Positions 6,604 to 14,980 of a stretch of 21,158 bases of DNA are shown piece after piece. Source of the DNA: Ideonella_A sp031398385 (lineage in GTDB: Bacteria; Pseudomonadota; Gammaproteobacteria; Burkholderiales; Burkholderiaceae_C). The notes below the pieces were generated by a model. It did no database searches, was not told where the DNA came from, and was given only the letters and a program-made list of their open reading frames with translations. The stretch covers positions 1 through 21,158 of the forward strand of contig JANNNE010000350.1 of NCBI GenBank assembly GCA_031398385.1. The letters run 5' to 3'. Position 1 is the stretch's first letter. The number at the start of each line of letters is the position of its first letter. A program made the position numbers and the translations under genes.

Positions 6604-7380
6604 TCAGCCGGCCATCACCGCCGGCAGCCCTGCCAGCTGCCAGCCGGCAGTCTGCAGCGCGTCGCGCAGCCGGCGCGCGTTCTCGACCGCGCCCGGCGTA
6701 TCGCCATGCACGCAGATGCTGTGCATGGTGGTCGGAAGCACCTTGCCGCCCTGCGTGACGATGCCACCGGCTTCCAGCATCTCGATCACATGCGCAACGA
6801 CCTGATCCGGATCGTGCAAGACGGCACCGGCCTGCCCGCGCGGTGCCAGCGTGCCTGCCTCCGCATAGGCGCGGTCGGCGAAGATCTCGGATGCCACCGG
6901 CAGACCCGCGCGTTCACCGGCGGCCAGCAGCTCGGACAGCGCGGGTGCCAGCAGGATCAGTTCGCGATCGAAGGCCTTGACCGCGCGCGCCACGCTATCG
7001 GCCATTGCTGCATCCTCGCAGGCCTGATTATTCAAGGCACCATGGGGCTTGACATGGGTCAGGCGCCCGCCTTCGGCCGCGGCTATGCCGGCCAGCGCAC
7101 CGATCTGGTAGATCACGGCGGCTTCCAGTTCGGCCGGTGCCATCTTCATCGGGCGACGACCGAAGCCCTGCAGATCGGGATAGGCCGGGTGCGCGCCGAG
7201 GCCGACACCGGCCGCCAGCGCGGTGCGCACGGTATTGCGCATCACCAGCGGATCGCCGGCGTGAAAGCCGCAGGCAATATTGGCCGACCGCACGACCCCG
7301 AGCAGCGCGGCATCTTCGCCCATCTTCCACGCCCCGAATGACTCGCCAAGATCGGCGTTGAGGTTGATCAGCTTGGGCAT
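6604..7380 (-). CDS. pxpA: 5-oxoprolinase subunit PxpA (LamB/YcsF family)
   Basis: A 258-residue LamB/YcsF-family protein, subunit A of the bacterial ATP-dependent 5-oxoprolinase PxpABC, which opens 5-oxo-L-proline to L-glutamate in the cytoplasm. Family signatures in order: LNADLGES at residues 7-14, ANIACGFHAGDP, GAHPAYPD, HVKPHGAL, and a C-terminal HSICVHGDTPGA. Length is normal. The ATG at 7380 is used because the family begins with this M-x-x-I-x-L-N-x-D-L-G-E stretch; a longer frame to 7449 overlaps pxpC. The gene starts 4 bases after the pxpC stop and is the last gene of the operon. Confidence 0.95.
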   Translation of the reverse strand: MPKLINLNADLGESFGAWKMGEDAALLGVVRSANIACGFHAGDPLVMRNTVRTALAAGVGLGAHPAYPDLQGFGRRPMKMAPAELEAAVIYQIGALAGIAAAEGGRLTHVKPHGALNNQACEDAAMADSVARAVKAFDRELILLAPALSELLAAGERAGLPVASEIFADRAYAEAGTLAPRGQAGAVLHDPDQVVAHVIEMLEAGGIVTQGGKVLPTTMHSICVHGDTPGAVENARRLRDALQTAGWQLAGLPAVMAG

Positions 7381-7384
7381 GTGT

Positions 7385-8446
7385 TCATCCGTTTGCTTCG
7401 TGACTGGTCGATGATGCCGGATCGCTCGCCAGCGCGTCGACCACACCACTCACCAGATTGCAGGCATAGATCGCGGCCTCGTCGACGCCGCCCACGGTCA
7501 GCGGACGCAGGCTCGCGATCAAGGCACGGGTTTCGGCCTCGGCGGCACGTGCCAGTTGCTCGGCCTCCAGTGAGTCGACCAGCGCGAAACGCACCGTCTG
7601 CCCCGGTCTTGCCGCGGCCAGACGTGGCAGATCGGCACCGATCACGGTGCCGATCTTCGGGTAGCCGCCTGCGGTCTGGGCATCGGCGAGCAGCACGATC
7701 GGCTGGCCGTTGCCGGGCACCTGGATCGAGCCCGGCACGGTTGCATCCGAGACGATCTCGCGCGAGCCGAGGTGTTCAAGCGCCAGGCCTTCGAGGCGCA
7801 ATCCCATGCGGTCGGCGTCACCGGTGACGTGGTAATCGGATTCGGTGAAGGCCTGCAGCATGGCCGGGGAAAAATGGTCGGCCTGCGGCCCCGCGACGAC
7901 CCGGATCGGGGCAAAGGCGCCGCGCGCCGGGTCGGGCAGCATCTGCTCGCGCCGCTCGGTGGCTGGCGCGACCGGGATGCGCACGCCAGCAGTCAATGCA
8001 CGCCCGTCGAGTCCGCCCAGCAAGGCGCGCGGATAAGTTGACACGCTGCCGAGCACCTCAGCCACTTCCAGACCCTCGATCGCGATCACCGCGATGCGGC
8101 CCCGTTCGAGCCGGCGCAGCCGCAACACATCGCCGTCGGCCAGACACAGAGAGCGCCAGGCGGCGAGTGTCTGCCGCTGGCCACCACGCTCGATCTCGAC
8201 CGTGGTGTCGCCGGCAACCGCCACCCGTACCAGTCCGCCACGCGCAGCCAGTTGCAGCCCGCCGTCGAAACATTCGATCACCGCAGCATGTTCGTGATTG
8301 CCGACCAGCGCATTGGCGATGCGCATCAGACGCGGGTCGAGCGCACCGGCCCACGGCACACCGACCCGCCGCAGCCCGCGCCGCCCCAGATCCTGCAGCG
8401 ATGCATACGAACCCGGCGCCACGACCTCGATGGCCAGCTGTTTCAT
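7385..8446 (-). CDS. pxpC: 5-oxoprolinase subunit PxpC (KipA, biotin-dependent carboxyltransferase-like)
   Basis: A 353-residue protein of the KipA/urea-amidolyase-associated carboxyltransferase-domain family, subunit C of PxpABC. Signatures: the N-terminal SLQDLGRRGLRRVGVPWAGA (about residues 16-35), an MGLRLEG block midway, a GSIQVPGNGQPIVLLADAQT block, and GGYPKIGTVIGADLPRLA near the end. The start at 8446 overlaps the pxpB stop by 4 bases (ATGA), a typical translationally coupled junction, supporting a B-C subunit pair. In Bacillus the homologue KipA counteracts the kinase inhibitor KipI, but the enzymatic role is more likely here given adjacent pxpA. The C-terminal tail ends near the pxpA start. 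Confidence 0.94.
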   Translation of the reverse strand: MKQLAIEVVAPGSYASLQDLGRRGLRRVGVPWAGALDPRLMRIANALVGNHEHAAVIECFDGGLQLAARGGLVRVAVAGDTTVEIERGGQRQTLAAWRSLCLADGDVLRLRRLERGRIAVIAIEGLEVAEVLGSVSTYPRALLGGLDGRALTAGVRIPVAPATERREQMLPDPARGAFAPIRVVAGPQADHFSPAMLQAFTESDYHVTGDADRMGLRLEGLALEHLGSREIVSDATVPGSIQVPGNGQPIVLLADAQTAGGYPKIGTVIGADLPRLAAARPGQTVRFALVDSLEAEQLARAAEAETRALIASLRPLTVGGVDEAAIYACNLVSGVVDALASDPASSTSHEANG

Positions 8447-9207
8447 TCGTGCGCCAGGCCGACCGTCGCAGTGGCGTCGGTTTGCCAGGTCGAAGGATCA
8501 ATCTCGCCGGCGTGCAGGGCGTCCGACAGACGCCTGAATTCAACCGTCGACACCGCTTCGAAGCCGACCCGGTCGCCGACTTCGAGCAGCGCTGGCGACG
8601 CACGGTTGGCGTCAAACAGCGGAACCGGGCAACGCCCCAGCAGGTGCCAGCCGCCCGGACTTTCCCACGGATAGATCGCGGTCAGGCCGACCGCGATTGC
8701 CACGCTGCCGGGCGGCACGCGCACCCGCGGCTTGCTGCGGCGCGGCAGGTTCAAGGCCGGGGCCACATCGCCCATGAATGGAAAACCGGGCAGAAAACCG
8801 AGCATGTAGACCTTGACCTCGGTGCCGCTGTGCAGGCCGATCACCTCGTCGACGCTCAGGCCGCTGGCCGCGGCGATATCGTCCAGATCCGGGCCGGCAT
8901 CGCCTTCGTAGCACACCGGCAGACGCCAGCACCGACCGGCCGGCGCCGTGGCGTTTTCGGCGGCCGCCAGCAGTGGCTGCAGCGCGTCGATCAAGGCGTG
9001 GCGACCGGTCTGCAAGGGATCGAAAAAAACCGTCAGCGACCGGAAGGTCGGCATGGTCTCGATCAGTCCGGGCAGCGCGCCGTCGATGCGGGCCCGAGCA
9101 ATCTCGGTATCCAGCGCATGCACGGCGGCGAGCATCGCCGGCTCGATCTGGTCGCCGAATTCGACCGTGAAAGCGGCGTCACCGGCATCCAGCAATCGCA
9201 CGCTCAT
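8443..9207 (-). CDS. pxpB: 5-oxoprolinase subunit PxpB (KipI family)
   Basis: A 254-residue KipI-family protein, subunit B of PxpABC, which acts with PxpC as the carboxyltransferase-like half of 5-oxoprolinase. Signatures: LLDAGDAAFTVEFGDQI at the N-terminus, MPTFRSLTVFFDP, then GFLPGFPFMGDV, and the conserved RVRVPPGSVAIAVGLTAIYP followed by SPGGWHLLGR. Length matches the family or is slightly long. It begins 54 bases after the dctM stop in the same direction, so it is probably on the transporter transcript. The ATG at 9207 aligns with homologues. Confidence 0.94.
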   Translation of the reverse strand: MSVRLLDAGDAAFTVEFGDQIEPAMLAAVHALDTEIARARIDGALPGLIETMPTFRSLTVFFDPLQTGRHALIDALQPLLAAAENATAPAGRCWRLPVCYEGDAGPDLDDIAAASGLSVDEVIGLHSGTEVKVYMLGFLPGFPFMGDVAPALNLPRRSKPRVRVPPGSVAIAVGLTAIYPWESPGGWHLLGRCPVPLFDANRASPALLEVGDRVGFEAVSTVEFRRLSDALHAGEIDPSTWQTDATATVGLAHE

Positions 9208-9261
9208 GCTGTGGATCCATCGAAGACAAGCGGCTGACGCGGTCGGGTCATCGTCGACGAC

Positions 9262-10554
9262 CTACATCCGGCTGGGCAGCCACAGGATCACATCCTGCAG
9301 GAAATACGACAGCACCGCCGCCAGCAACATCAGCAGGAACATCGGCGTGGCGGTGCGCGCAATGTACATCAGATCGTGCTTGGTCAGCCCCTGCAACACG
9401 AACAGGTTCAAGCCCACCGGCGGGGTGATCTGTGCCACCTCGACCAGCAGCACGGTGAACACCCCGAACCAGATCAGATCGAAGCCGGCGGCCCGCACAG
9501 TGGGCAGCAACACGCCGATCGTCAGCACCACCATCGAGATGCCGTCGAGAAAACAGCCGAGCACCAGGTAGAACAGGGTCAGTGCCATCACCAGCGCAAA
9601 CGGCGACAGCTGCTGTGCCGTGATGAACTCGGCCAGATGCCGCGGCAGGCCGACAAAACCCATCGCCAGCGTGAGGAAGGCAGCACCGGCCAGGATCAGC
9701 CCGATCATGCAATAGACGCGGCAGGCAGCGCCGAGCCCCTCGGTGAAGGTTTTCCAGCTCAGGCTGCGCTCGACCACAGCCAGCACCAGCGAGCCGAGCA
9801 CGCCGATCGCCGCGGCCTCGGTAGCCGTGGCCACGCCGGAGTAGATCGACCCCAGCACCGCACCGATCAGCAGCACGACCGGGATCAGGTGGCGCGAGGC
9901 ATACAGTTTGGCGAGCAGGCTCATCGAGGGCTCGGCGGGCGGAATCTTCGACGGGTTGAACAGCGACCAGACGATGATGTAACCCATGAACAGCGTGGCC
10001 AGCACCAAGCCGGGCACGATGCCGGCGATGAACAGCTTGGCGATCGACACGTCGGCGGCAACGCCGTAGACGATCATGATGATCGACGGCGGAATCAGCA
10101 GCCCCAGCGTGGCCGCACCGGCCAGCGTGCCGACCGCCAACGCCTCCGGATAGCCGCGCGAACGCAGTTCGGGCAGCGCAATGCGGCCGATGGTCGCGCA
10201 GGTGGCCGCGGACGATCCCGAGACCGCCGCGAAGATCGTGCTGCCGATCACATTGACATGGAGCAAGCGGCCAGGCAGCCGGTTCAGCCACGGCGCCAGG
10301 CCCTTGAACATGTCCTCGCTGAGCTTGGTGCGAAACAGGATCTCGCCCATCCAGAGAAACAGCGGCAACGCGGTCAGCGTCCAGCTCGAGGTCGAACCCC
10401 AGATCGTCAGCACCATGCTGTCGCCGACCGGGCGGCTGGTCGCGAAATTCATCGCCACCAGGCCGACGGCCGACAAGGCCAGGCCAATCCACAGTCCGGA
10501 CGCCAATGCGACGAACAGCAGCACAATCAGCGCGGAAGCGAGCAGGATGTCCAT
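9262..10554 (-). CDS. dctM: TRAP transporter large permease (DctM)
   Basis: A 430-residue inner-membrane protein with about 12 hydrophobic segments, the ion-driven channel subunit of a tripartite ATP-independent periplasmic transporter. Family motifs seen: the N-terminal LASGLWIGLALSAVGL helix, GSSAATCATIGRIALPEL, PSIIMIVYGVAADVSIAKLF followed by AGIVPGL, a TEAAAIGVLGS block, and the C-terminal ITPPVGLNLFVLQGL. Length is typical. It follows dctQ after 33 bases. Substrates of the family are usually carboxylates taken up with sodium. Its position inside the 5-oxoprolinase operon suggests 5-oxoproline, D-glutamate or a related N-containing acid, which is inference. Confidence 0.95.
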   Translation of the reverse strand: MDILLASALIVLLFVALASGLWIGLALSAVGLVAMNFATSRPVGDSMVLTIWGSTSSWTLTALPLFLWMGEILFRTKLSEDMFKGLAPWLNRLPGRLLHVNVIGSTIFAAVSGSSAATCATIGRIALPELRSRGYPEALAVGTLAGAATLGLLIPPSIIMIVYGVAADVSIAKLFIAGIVPGLVLATLFMGYIIVWSLFNPSKIPPAEPSMSLLAKLYASRHLIPVVLLIGAVLGSIYSGVATATEAAAIGVLGSLVLAVVERSLSWKTFTEGLGAACRVYCMIGLILAGAAFLTLAMGFVGLPRHLAEFITAQQLSPFALVMALTLFYLVLGCFLDGISMVVLTIGVLLPTVRAAGFDLIWFGVFTVLLVEVAQITPPVGLNLFVLQGLTKHDLMYIARTATPMFLLMLLAAVLSYFLQDVILWLPSRM

Positions 10555-10587
10555 GACGGGTCCAGGTAAGCCAAGCGGCGCAAAAGG

Positions 10588-11103
10588 TCAGTCGGCGTGC
10601 AGCGCTTCGCTGGACGGCTCAGCGAAGAAGGGCCGTCCCGACAGGCGCGACCACAGGGCCTGGATGAAGGCGAGCGCAAAACCCACGCAACCCAAAGCCA
10701 TGCTCAGTTGAGGTATCCACATCGGCGTGGCGTCGCCGGTGGGTGCCACGTCGTGCAGCGTGTACGACACCCAGACCAGTCGCACCGAGAACCACGCCAG
10801 ATAAGCCGAGATGCCGACGCCCATCAACAAGGCCAGCACCTCCATCCATCCGCGCCAGCCGGGGCCCAAATGATCGAGCAGCAGGGTGGCCCGGATGTGT
10901 TCGTTGTTCTGGAAGGTCGCGGGCAGCGCCAGGAACAGCGCCGCGGCGATGGCATAGCCGGCGTAGCCGTCGAGCCCGGGCAGGTTCCAGAGGAAGATCC
11001 GCGCCAGTATGTTGAGCATGATTGCGGTGAAGGCCGCGAACATCGCCACGCCGGACAACACGAGCAGGAACTTGTAGAAGCCAAAGGCCAGTCGGTTCAA
11101 CAT
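10588..11103 (-). CDS. dctQ: TRAP transporter small permease (DctQ)
   Basis: A 171-residue membrane protein with four hydrophobic segments (about residues 8-30, 45-65, 87-108 and 130-152), matching the DctQ small-permease subunit that pairs with DctM. The pattern NILARIFLWNLPGLDGYAGY and NNEHIRATLLLDHLGP is characteristic. The start at 11103 (MLNRLAFGFYK) is preferred because AGGAG lies about 8 bases upstream; a longer frame to 11163 adds residues without hydrophobic or family character. It lies between dctP and dctM. Confidence 0.92.
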   Translation of the reverse strand: MLNRLAFGFYKFLLVLSGVAMFAAFTAIMLNILARIFLWNLPGLDGYAGYAIAAALFLALPATFQNNEHIRATLLLDHLGPGWRGWMEVLALLMGVGISAYLAWFSVRLVWVSYTLHDVAPTGDATPMWIPQLSMALGCVGFALAFIQALWSRLSGRPFFAEPSSEALHAD

Positions 11104-11173
11104 GTCTGCTGCTCCTGCCGAAAATCGATGGTTGCCGCGGCGATCAAGCCGCGGCCCTGTCAAGCCGTACCGC

Positions 11174-12139
11174 TCACTTCTTGCGGTAGGCGTCGATGAT
11201 CAGCTTGCCATCGGCACCGGTCGAAGCCAGCCAGTCGGTTGTCATTTGCTCGCCGATCTTCTGCAGCGCGAGGCGCACGCTTTCCGAAGGAGGCGTCACC
11301 TTCACGCCGTTGTCAGCCAGGATCTTGATCGAATCGGTGTCGACCTGCTCACTCGCCTTCCAGCCACGGGCCTCGGCATCGGCCGCCGCCTTCAGCACCG
11401 CGTCTTGGGTGGCCTTGTCGAGTGCATCGAAGGCCTTCTGGCTGACGATGGTGACGTTGCGCGGCAGCCAGCCATTGACCGGATAGAAATGCTTGACCTG
11501 CTCGTACAACTTGCCGTCGGCGCCGCTCGCGCTCGAGGTCAGGAAATTGTTGGCAGCGCCGGTCGCCAGCGCCTGCCCCAGTTCGGGCAGCTGGATCGTC
11601 ACCGGCGAGGCGCCGAGCATCTGTGCGATCTTGGTCGTCGCGGGGTTGTATGCCCGCATCTTGGTGCCCTTGAAATCGTCGGCGGTATTGATCGGCTTCA
11701 CCGAATACAGCGACTGTCCGGGCCAGGGCACCGAGAACAGCATCTTGATGCCCTGTGCACCCAGCACCTTGGCCTGCACCGGTTTGGCGGCTTCGTACAG
11801 CCGCTTGGCATCGGCATAGCTGGTGGCCAGGAAGGGAATCGAATCGGCGCCGAACAGCGGATTCTCGTTGGCCATCCCCGAGATGATGAACTCGCCGGCC
11901 GGTGCCAGTCCGGTCTGGACCGCACGCTTGATCTCCGGCTGCTTGAACAGCGACGCGCCCGAGTGGACGGTGATCTCGAGCTTGCCGCCGGTGGCTGCCT
12001 TGACGTCGGCGGCAAACTGTTCCAGGTTCTTGGTCTGGAAGGTGTTGCTGCTGTAGCCGCTGGGCAGGTCCCACTTGGTCTGCGCACTCACGGTGCCGGC
12101 GAAAGCGATGGCCGTCAGGCCGAATAGGATCGATTTCAT
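11174..12139 (-). CDS. dctP: TRAP transporter substrate-binding protein (DctP)
   Basis: A 321-residue periplasmic solute receptor of the DctP family. A Sec signal peptide is clear: a MKSILFGL start, a hydrophobic core to about residue 16 and a likely cut after Val-Ser-Ala at residue 19. The mature protein has the family blocks IKRAVQTGLAPAGEF, FKGTKMRAYNPATTKIAQML (this arginine aligns with the substrate-carboxylate-binding arginine of DctP proteins), and PELGQALATGAANNF. AAGGAG lies directly upstream of the ATG at 12139, a strong ribosome site fitting the high expression of binding proteins. Placed first of the three transporter genes, 23 bases after the DUF1445 gene. Confidence 0.94.
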   Translation of the reverse strand: MKSILFGLTAIAFAGTVSAQTKWDLPSGYSSNTFQTKNLEQFAADVKAATGGKLEITVHSGASLFKQPEIKRAVQTGLAPAGEFIISGMANENPLFGADSIPFLATSYADAKRLYEAAKPVQAKVLGAQGIKMLFSVPWPGQSLYSVKPINTADDFKGTKMRAYNPATTKIAQMLGASPVTIQLPELGQALATGAANNFLTSSASGADGKLYEQVKHFYPVNGWLPRNVTIVSQKAFDALDKATQDAVLKAAADAEARGWKASEQVDTDSIKILADNGVKVTPPSESVRLALQKIGEQMTTDWLASTGADGKLIIDAYRKK

Positions 12140-12162
12140 GCAGTTCTCCTTGGGGTAGGCCA

Positions 12163-12975
12163 TCAATTGCTGGCGAGTTGGTGGTTCAGAAGGTCGGTGA
12201 TCAGCATCGCGCCCGGGGCATGCGTGATGCAGAACGAGGGTCGGGCTTGCTGGAGTGCCGCCTGCGGGGTCACGCCACAAGCCCAGAATACCGGCAGTTC
12301 GTGCGGCGCGACAGTCACCGCGTCGCCATAGTCGGGGCGTGCCAGATCGTGAATGCCGATCTGCGACGGGTCGCCCAGGTGCACTGGCGCACCATGAACG
12401 GCCGGGAAGCGCGAGGTGATCTGGACCGCCCGGATCGCATCGGCCGCAGCCAGCGGGCGCATCGATACCACCAGTGGCCCGCCAAAGGCACCGGCCGGGC
12501 GGGTCTGGATCGAGGTGCGGTACATCGGCACATTGCAGCCTTGTTCGATGTGGCGCACCGGGATGCCTTCGACCCGCATCGCCCATTCGAACGAGAACGA
12601 GCACCCGATCACGAAGGCGACCAGATCCTTGCGCCACAGGTCGCGCACATCGCTGCACTCCTCGACCAGCTCGCCGTTGCGCCAGACGCGGTAGCGAGGC
12701 AGGTCGCTGCGCAGATCGATGTCGGTGCCCAGCATCGGCATTGACGGGTCACCCGCTTCGCCGACACCGATCAGCGGACAAGGCCGCGGGTTGCGGTGGC
12801 AATACAGCAGAAAGTCGTGTGCAGCGTCGGCCGGAAGAATGACCAGGTTGCCCTGCACCAGGTCATCGGCCACGCCGCTGGTGTGCCGGCTCATTTCGCC
12901 GCTGCGGATCCGCTTGCGCAACTCGGCGCCGCGGCGTGCCGCGTCGGGGTCGAAATTCAGTGCTGTAGCTTGCAT
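12163..12975 (-). CDS. DUF1445 putative hydro-lyase (YcsI / D-glutamate-cyclase-like)
   Basis: A 270-residue cytosolic protein of the DUF1445 family (B. subtilis YcsI). The vertebrate relative is a D-glutamate cyclase forming 5-oxo-D-proline from D-glutamate; bacterial members are usually annotated as putative hydro-lyases. The family core is FVIGCSFSFEWAMRVEGIPV followed by EQGCNVPMYRT (about residues 132-163), with ITSRFPAVHGAPVH and the C-terminal VFWACGVTPQAAL and THAPGAMLITD. Length is normal. The ATG at 12975 has GAAGGG upstream; a longer frame to 13065 would run into the LysR gene's leader. First enzyme gene of the operon, followed by dctP. The link with 5-oxoprolinase makes glutamate/5-oxoproline chemistry the best guess. 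Confidence 0.88.
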   Translation of the reverse strand: MQATALNFDPDAARRGAELRKRIRSGEMSRHTSGVADDLVQGNLVILPADAAHDFLLYCHRNPRPCPLIGVGEAGDPSMPMLGTDIDLRSDLPRYRVWRNGELVEECSDVRDLWRKDLVAFVIGCSFSFEWAMRVEGIPVRHIEQGCNVPMYRTSIQTRPAGAFGGPLVVSMRPLAAADAIRAVQITSRFPAVHGAPVHLGDPSQIGIHDLARPDYGDAVTVAPHELPVFWACGVTPQAALQQARPSFCITHAPGAMLITDLLNHQLASN

Positions 12976-13031
12976 GCGCGCCCTTCGCTGATTCGCACCA
13001 GATCGGCTTGCAAGCTGCATGCCGACCGACA

Positions 13032-13057
13032 GACGCATGTTGCGTCGCCTGCGTCGC
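13032..13057 (-). promoter_or_regulatory. Repeat cluster upstream of the DUF1445 gene (candidate operator)
   Basis: In the 111-base gap between the LysR gene and the DUF1445 gene, GACGCA (13032-13037) and TGCGTC (13041-13046) form an inverted repeat with a 3-base centre. TGCGTCGC occurs twice in tandem, at 13041-13048 and 13050-13057. This is the only obvious repeated structure in the gap and could bind the neighbouring LysR regulator. No strong -35/-10 pair was found beside it. Confidence 0.3.
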
Positions 13058-13086
13058 ATTGGCAAACGAAAGTTTTCTCGCTCAGG

Positions 13087-13986
13087 TCATTGAATTTTTC
13101 GATGAACCGGTTCACACCCCAGATGCTGCAGCACACTGTCGATCAGGTCCATGTGGACCTGCGAATTCGGATCCATGCGCCAGCTCAGATGGGTCGGCAG
13201 CGCCGGCAGGCCGGTCTCGCAGTTCAATAGCTTGAGCGGCATGCGCCGCCGCAGGCGATTCAACACCAGCGTCGGCAATGTCGCCACGCCCAGGCCGTCC
13301 TCGACCAGCTGCGACATCGCGCTGATCGACGACACGGTGTGAATCCGCAGCGGCTCGACACCGGCCTGATTCAACAGATCGAGCAGCGCCACATGGGGCT
13401 GCGAGCCGCGCTGGAAAGTGATCAGCTCGAGCGCCGCCAGCTGGGCGGTGGTCCAGCGGCGTCGCCGGTGGTGTTCGACATGGCCGACAAATGCCATCTC
13501 CATCGTCGGCAACGCCAGCGATCGGACACCGGCGCCGGAAGCCGGCATCGCAGCGATCACCAGATCGAGCGTGCCGCGCGCCAGCAGGTCGACCAGCACC
13601 GGCGAGGTCTCGACCGTCAGCTCCAGCGCCAGCATCGGATTGGCCTTGTGCACCGAGCGCACCCAGTCCATCAGCCACGAGTGCGACGCCGATTCGAACG
13701 CGCCCACTTTCAGCGCAACCGGACGGAATGCGCCGGTTCCGATCTCGGCCTTGATCTCGCGCTGCAGTTCGAGCAGCCGCTCGGCGTGTCCGAAAAAGCG
13801 CTGGCCGGCCTGGGTGATCCTGAACTGCTTGTCGCGCCGATCGAGCAGCGCTACGCCCAGTTCCTGCTCGAGGATCGTGATCCGGCTGGACATCGCCGAC
13901 TGGGTCAGATGCAGTTTTTCGGCCGCGCGCGTGAAGCTGCGCAGCATCACGACCCAATAAAACGATTCGACCGAGCGCAGGTTCAC
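13087..13986 (-). CDS. LysR-type transcriptional regulator
   Basis: A 299-residue LysR-family activator/repressor. Residues 1-60 form the winged helix-turn-helix (SFTRAAEKLHLTQSAMSSRI, then LEQELGVALLDR). From about residue 90 follows the two-lobed effector-binding domain (ALKVGAFESASHSWLMDWV ... LVEDGLGVATLPTLVL). The start appears to be GTG at 13986, which aligns with the family N-terminus; the ribosome site is weak. It is transcribed in the same direction as, and 111 bases upstream of, the DUF1445-TRAP-pxp genes. LysR genes are more often divergent from their targets, so it is either the first gene of the operon or controls a promoter in the gap. The likely effector is the transported or degraded compound. 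Confidence 0.93.
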   Translation of the reverse strand: MNLRSVESFYWVVMLRSFTRAAEKLHLTQSAMSSRITILEQELGVALLDRRDKQFRITQAGQRFFGHAERLLELQREIKAEIGTGAFRPVALKVGAFESASHSWLMDWVRSVHKANPMLALELTVETSPVLVDLLARGTLDLVIAAMPASGAGVRSLALPTMEMAFVGHVEHHRRRRWTTAQLAALELITFQRGSQPHVALLDLLNQAGVEPLRIHTVSSISAMSQLVEDGLGVATLPTLVLNRLRRRMPLKLLNCETGLPALPTHLSWRMDPNSQVHMDLIDSVLQHLGCEPVHRKIQ

Positions 13987-14115
13987 GGTGCGGCCCGAAT
14001 GACGGCACAGCCCGAAATCGGCGCGGGGGCTTGGCGGGCACGGTGCATCGGCAGATTGTCGGGGATTCAGCCACCGCCCAGCCCGACCGCCCCGACGCGA
14101 TACCGCGCAAGGCGC

Positions 14116-14943
14116 TCAGACCCGCCCGTTCAAGCCCCACACCATCAGCGCGACGAACAAGGCGCTGTAGGCCAGCGCGGCCACCGCGACGATGGATGCG
14201 GCACGCCGGGGCGAAGCGGTGACGGCGGCAAAGCCGATCAACGGCAACAGCTGCCCCGCGTGGATGCCCAGGAAATGCGCCGGGCGCAAATCACCGCCCC
14301 CGAGCGACCAGCCGACGACTGGCAGCAGCGGCCCGGTGGCGGGCGGTTGCAGCCCCGACAACAAGCCGCCTGCGCTGGCACCGAGCACGAAGGTCAGAAC
14401 CAGGCCGAGCATCACCGCCTGGCGCATCGCCAACGGTCTGGTCGGATCGGGGTTGCGGTGCAGCTGCCAGGCCAGCATCGGCTGCGTCGCCGTCAACGCA
14501 ATCGCGCCGATGCCCATCAGCGTATACATGGAACCGTGGAAGGCATCCCCGACGTTGTAGTGCGATGCCTGCCCGAGGGACGCCTGCAGCGTGATGTAGG
14601 CAAGCTCGAAGCCGCCTGCCCCGATCAACATCCAGACGATCAGGCTCACCGCACCGCTCGATCTGACTGCGCGCGGCAAGTAGCCGACGAACCAGGCCGT
14701 CGTGAATGCCAGCAGGCTGATCGAGGCTGCGAACTTCATCGGTTTGACCCAGACGATCGCGCCGCGCAGGCTGCGATCGTCGATCAACAACGCCACTGCC
14801 ATCGGAAGCAGCAGCGCGAGCAAGGCCAGGCCGAATACGGTCAACCGGCGCTCGCGCTCCAGCCATTCATGGGTCAGGTGCAAGATCGCGGAGCCGGGCG
14901 TTCGGCGGGCTGGCCAGTCGGCTGCAAGCTTGGATGAATTCAT
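14116..14943 (-). CDS. Seven-helix membrane protein with conserved-looking histidines (unknown function)
   Basis: A 275-residue integral membrane protein with about seven hydrophobic segments (near residues 35-54, 71-89, 98-120, 138-158, 176-198, 223-242 and 250-270). Two His-containing stretches lie at helix ends: SHYNVGDAFHGSMYTLMG (His128, His136) and RPAHFLGIHAGQLLPLIG (His223, His228). They could bind a metal, haem or other cofactor, which is inference. I do not assign a family. The start at 14943 is followed by a 30-residue cytosolic lead; AGGA lies rather far upstream. It is the second gene after the ABA4-like gene (37-base gap) and is probably controlled with it by the divergent TetR regulator. 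Confidence 0.7.
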   Translation of the reverse strand: MNSSKLAADWPARRTPGSAILHLTHEWLERERRLTVFGLALLALLLPMAVALLIDDRSLRGAIVWVKPMKFAASISLLAFTTAWFVGYLPRAVRSSGAVSLIVWMLIGAGGFELAYITLQASLGQASHYNVGDAFHGSMYTLMGIGAIALTATQPMLAWQLHRNPDPTRPLAMRQAVMLGLVLTFVLGASAGGLLSGLQPPATGPLLPVVGWSLGGGDLRPAHFLGIHAGQLLPLIGFAAVTASPRRAASIVAVAALAYSALFVALMVWGLNGRV

Positions 14944-14980
14944 GATCTGCGCTTTCCTGGTGGATGAGTTTCGCGATGCG

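Noticed and set aside
9376..10569. 397-residue plus-strand open frame opposite dctM
   Set aside because: It is extremely rich in Gln, Arg, His and Asp, with no hydrophobic core: the mirror image of a membrane-protein gene.
13041..13057. CRISPR-like or satellite repeat
   Set aside because: Only two 8-base copies occur with no spacers; far too short and few for an array.
13339..14937. 532-residue plus-strand open frame
   Set aside because: It is antisense to the LysR gene and the seven-helix membrane protein gene, both of which have clear family or membrane features. Its Gln/Arg/His-rich composition is typical of an antisense frame.
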